Shown here piece after piece: positions 6,310 to 7,177 of a DNA stretch of 7,177 nt. Source of the DNA: CAZGXM01 sp964529795 (lineage in GTDB: Bacteria; Bacillota; JADQBR01); NCBI GenBank assembly GCA_964529795.1, contig CAZGXM010000092.1, positions 1 through 7,177 on the forward strand, written 5' to 3'. The translations under genes and the position numbers were made by a program. The notes beneath the pieces are model-generated. The model did no database searches. It saw nothing but the letters and a program-made list of their open reading frames with translations, and was not told where the DNA came from. Numbering within the stretch: position 1 is the first letter of the stretch; each line of letters starts with the position of its first letter.

Positions 6310-6878
6310 TCAACCTCCCCTCCCATATTTTTCACCTTGTCAAAAATCCGTTTTACTGCACCGTTATCTTCGATTTTTTCCGCAGTAATATGAATCTTGC
6401 CGTCTTTAAACAGCTTGGGCCCCAGGGCCGCATCCTTGAAAAGCTGGCCGCTCTGGAGATTATACTGTAAGATCAAACCCATCTCATGCACTCTGCCGTA
6501 TTTCTCTACGGACTTGAGAAACAGGTCGCTGAATAAGTCAACGTTCTTTTCAGGAATATATCCCAAACCCTTGGCTTCAATGCGCAGCGCTTCCATCAGT
6601 TTGGCCAGGTCTATTTCTCTCGGGCAGCGGGCATAACAGGTTTCACAACAGGCACACAACCAAATACTGTGGCACTTTAAAGCTTCCTCTTTCAAACCCA
6701 ATTGTACCAAGCGCACAACCTGTCGCGGTGTATAATCCATGGCAAAAGCCACCGGGCAACCTGCAGTACATTTGCCGCATTGATAGCAGTCCCTGACGTT
6801 TACCCCGCTGTGAGCTCTGATTTGTTCACTAAATTCCCGGCTTTCCGCCCCGGCAATACTAAGATTTATCCGGTCCAT
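6306..6878 (-). CDS. hdrC: Heterodisulfide reductase-like subunit C (HdrC)
   Basis: Small iron-sulfur subunit (190 aa from the chosen start) that wires electrons from HdrA to the HdrB active site. Two [4Fe-4S] motifs are complete: CYQCGKCTAGCP (Cys31, 34, 37, 41) and CACCETCYARCP (Cys75, 78, 81, 85), in the alpha-helical ferredoxin layout typical of HdrC. No membrane segments are seen, so it belongs to the soluble HdrABC type rather than HdrDE. The ATG at 6878-6876 was chosen because a GAGGGGGG ribosome binding site (6891-6884) lies 5 bases upstream. An in-frame ATG at 6923 would add 15 residues that do not look like the family and would run across that ribosome binding site. First gene of the operon; it ends in TGA overlapping the hdrB ATG. 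Confidence 0.94.
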   Translation of the reverse strand: MDRINLSIAGAESREFSEQIRAHSGVNVRDCYQCGKCTAGCPVAFAMDYTPRQVVRLVQLGLKEEALKCHSIWLCACCETCYARCPREIDLAKLMEALRIEAKGLGYIPEKNVDLFSDLFLKSVEKYGRVHEMGLILQYNLQSGQLFKDAALGPKLFKDGKIHITAEKIEDNGAVKRIFDKVKNMGGEVE

Positions 6879-6948
6879 ACTATCCCCCCTCTTTTGACAA
6901 AAATAAAATGCACTATCTGGCACAAGGTCTTACCCAAATAAGCCCATA

Positions 6949-6993
6949 AACCCATATTAGGGTTGTAATTCGTTACAGGACTCAAAAATCCTG
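6949..6993. promoter_or_regulatory. Cluster of three short inverted repeats upstream of hdrC
   Basis: Three dyads follow one another with almost no gap: AACCC-N6-GGGTT (6949-6964), TGTAA-N4-TTACA (6964-6977) and CAGGA-N8-TCCTG (6976-6993). They lie about 70-115 bases before the hdrC start codon. The spacer of the first dyad reads TAATAT on the minus strand and could be a -10 element, but no well-spaced -35 box is visible. The set may be an operator region or a leader RNA structure. No known regulator consensus is matched convincingly, so function is a guess. Confidence 0.35.
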
Positions 6994-7100
6994 CACAATT
7001 CTCTAAAAATTCTTATCAACATCTGCTAAGGGAGTTTAATTGTCCCGCCCCATGAAGTTTCACGGCAATCTGGTGTTATATGAAGTCCGCAGCGCAATAT

Positions 7101-7177
7101 CTAATAAACAATCGGTTTGTTATATTCAATTTCCGTAATCTCAAAATGATACCAACTGAAATCTCCTGTTTTTAATT
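7101..7177 (-). CDS. Possible C-terminal fragment of an upstream gene, hypothetical
   Basis: Twenty-four sense codons run from the window edge to a TAG stop (7103-7101) on the minus strand. The peptide includes TGDFSWYHFEITEIEYNKP and ends in IVY, a composition plausible for a real protein end. The remaining stretch down to hdrC, about 220 bp, contains no gene that I can see and no clear terminator; a weak CCGTGA/TCATGG hairpin at 7050-7065 lacks a T run. I do not recognise the family, and an open run this short could be chance. Confidence 0.3.
   Translation of the reverse strand, partial: LKTGDFSWYHFEITEIEYNKPIVY

Noticed and set aside
6879..6923. Upstream ATG at 6923 as the hdrC start
   Set aside because: The ATG at 6878 has a strong ribosome binding site at the right distance, and the 15 extra residues would be encoded across that site.
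6964..6977. TGTAA-N4-TTACA as a Rex operator
   Set aside because: Half-sites differ from the Rex consensus by a one-base shift, and the outer bases do not match. It is kept only as an unnamed dyad.
6900..7020. A sigma-A promoter for the operon (candidates TTGTGC-N17-TAACGA and TTGAGT-N20-TAATAT)
   Set aside because: Each has either poor hexamers or bad spacing, so I do not list a promoter.

Overview
The window holds one seven-gene operon on the minus strand, hdrC-hdrB-hdrA-mvhD-flxC-flxB-flxA (about 6878 down to 238). It encodes a soluble HdrABC-MvhD-Flx iron-sulfur/flavin complex. Strong AGGAGG-type ribosome binding sites, moderate GC, short or overlapping junctions and the gene content suggest an anaerobic Gram-positive bacterium. 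A Peptococcaceae-type sulfate reducer, syntroph or acetogen (Desulfotomaculum/Pelotomaculum relatives) fits best, but this is inferred from gene content, not from any phylogenetic marker.

The main result is that two of the seven genes look like selenoprotein genes whose reading frames are cut by in-frame UGA. In hdrA the UGA (4826-4828) falls where HdrA proteins carry the second cysteine of a Cys-Ser-Ala-Cys motif. In mvhD the UGA (3204-3206) falls on the cysteine just before the conserved HPGDCHY motif. In both, the protein family continues in the same frame after the UGA, and a hairpin with bacterial SECIS geometry follows at the expected distance. UGA also serves as the ordinary terminator of hdrC, hdrB, mvhD and flxB, so a general recoding of UGA is unlikely. 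The corrected products are a 661-aa HdrA and a 149-aa MvhD. A naive gene call would split hdrA in two and cut mvhD in half.

Layout from the 5' end of the operon (right to left): a possible C-terminal fragment of an upstream gene (7101-7177); a leader of about 220 bp with three consecutive short inverted repeats (6949-6993); hdrC and hdrB (the disulfide-reductase arm with two [4Fe-4S] clusters and two CCG domains); hdrA (the FAD bifurcation core); mvhD (the [2Fe-2S] connector); two ferredoxin-like proteins (FlxC- and FlxB-type); flxA (FAD/NAD(P)H dehydrogenase with a PyrK-like [2Fe-2S] site); a strong intrinsic terminator (198-230); then the first 24 codons of a Na+/Ca2+ antiporter-family gene running off the left edge.

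Working model, by analogy with the Flx-Hdr complex of Desulfovibrio and the Mvh-Hdr complex of methanogens: FlxA takes electrons from NAD(P)H, FlxB/FlxC and MvhD relay them to the HdrA flavin, and HdrA splits them (or merges them in reverse) between ferredoxin and a disulfide reduced at HdrB through HdrC. Sec in both MvhD and HdrA would place selenium at two neighbouring points of this path. The terminal disulfide substrate and the physiological direction cannot be read from the sequence.
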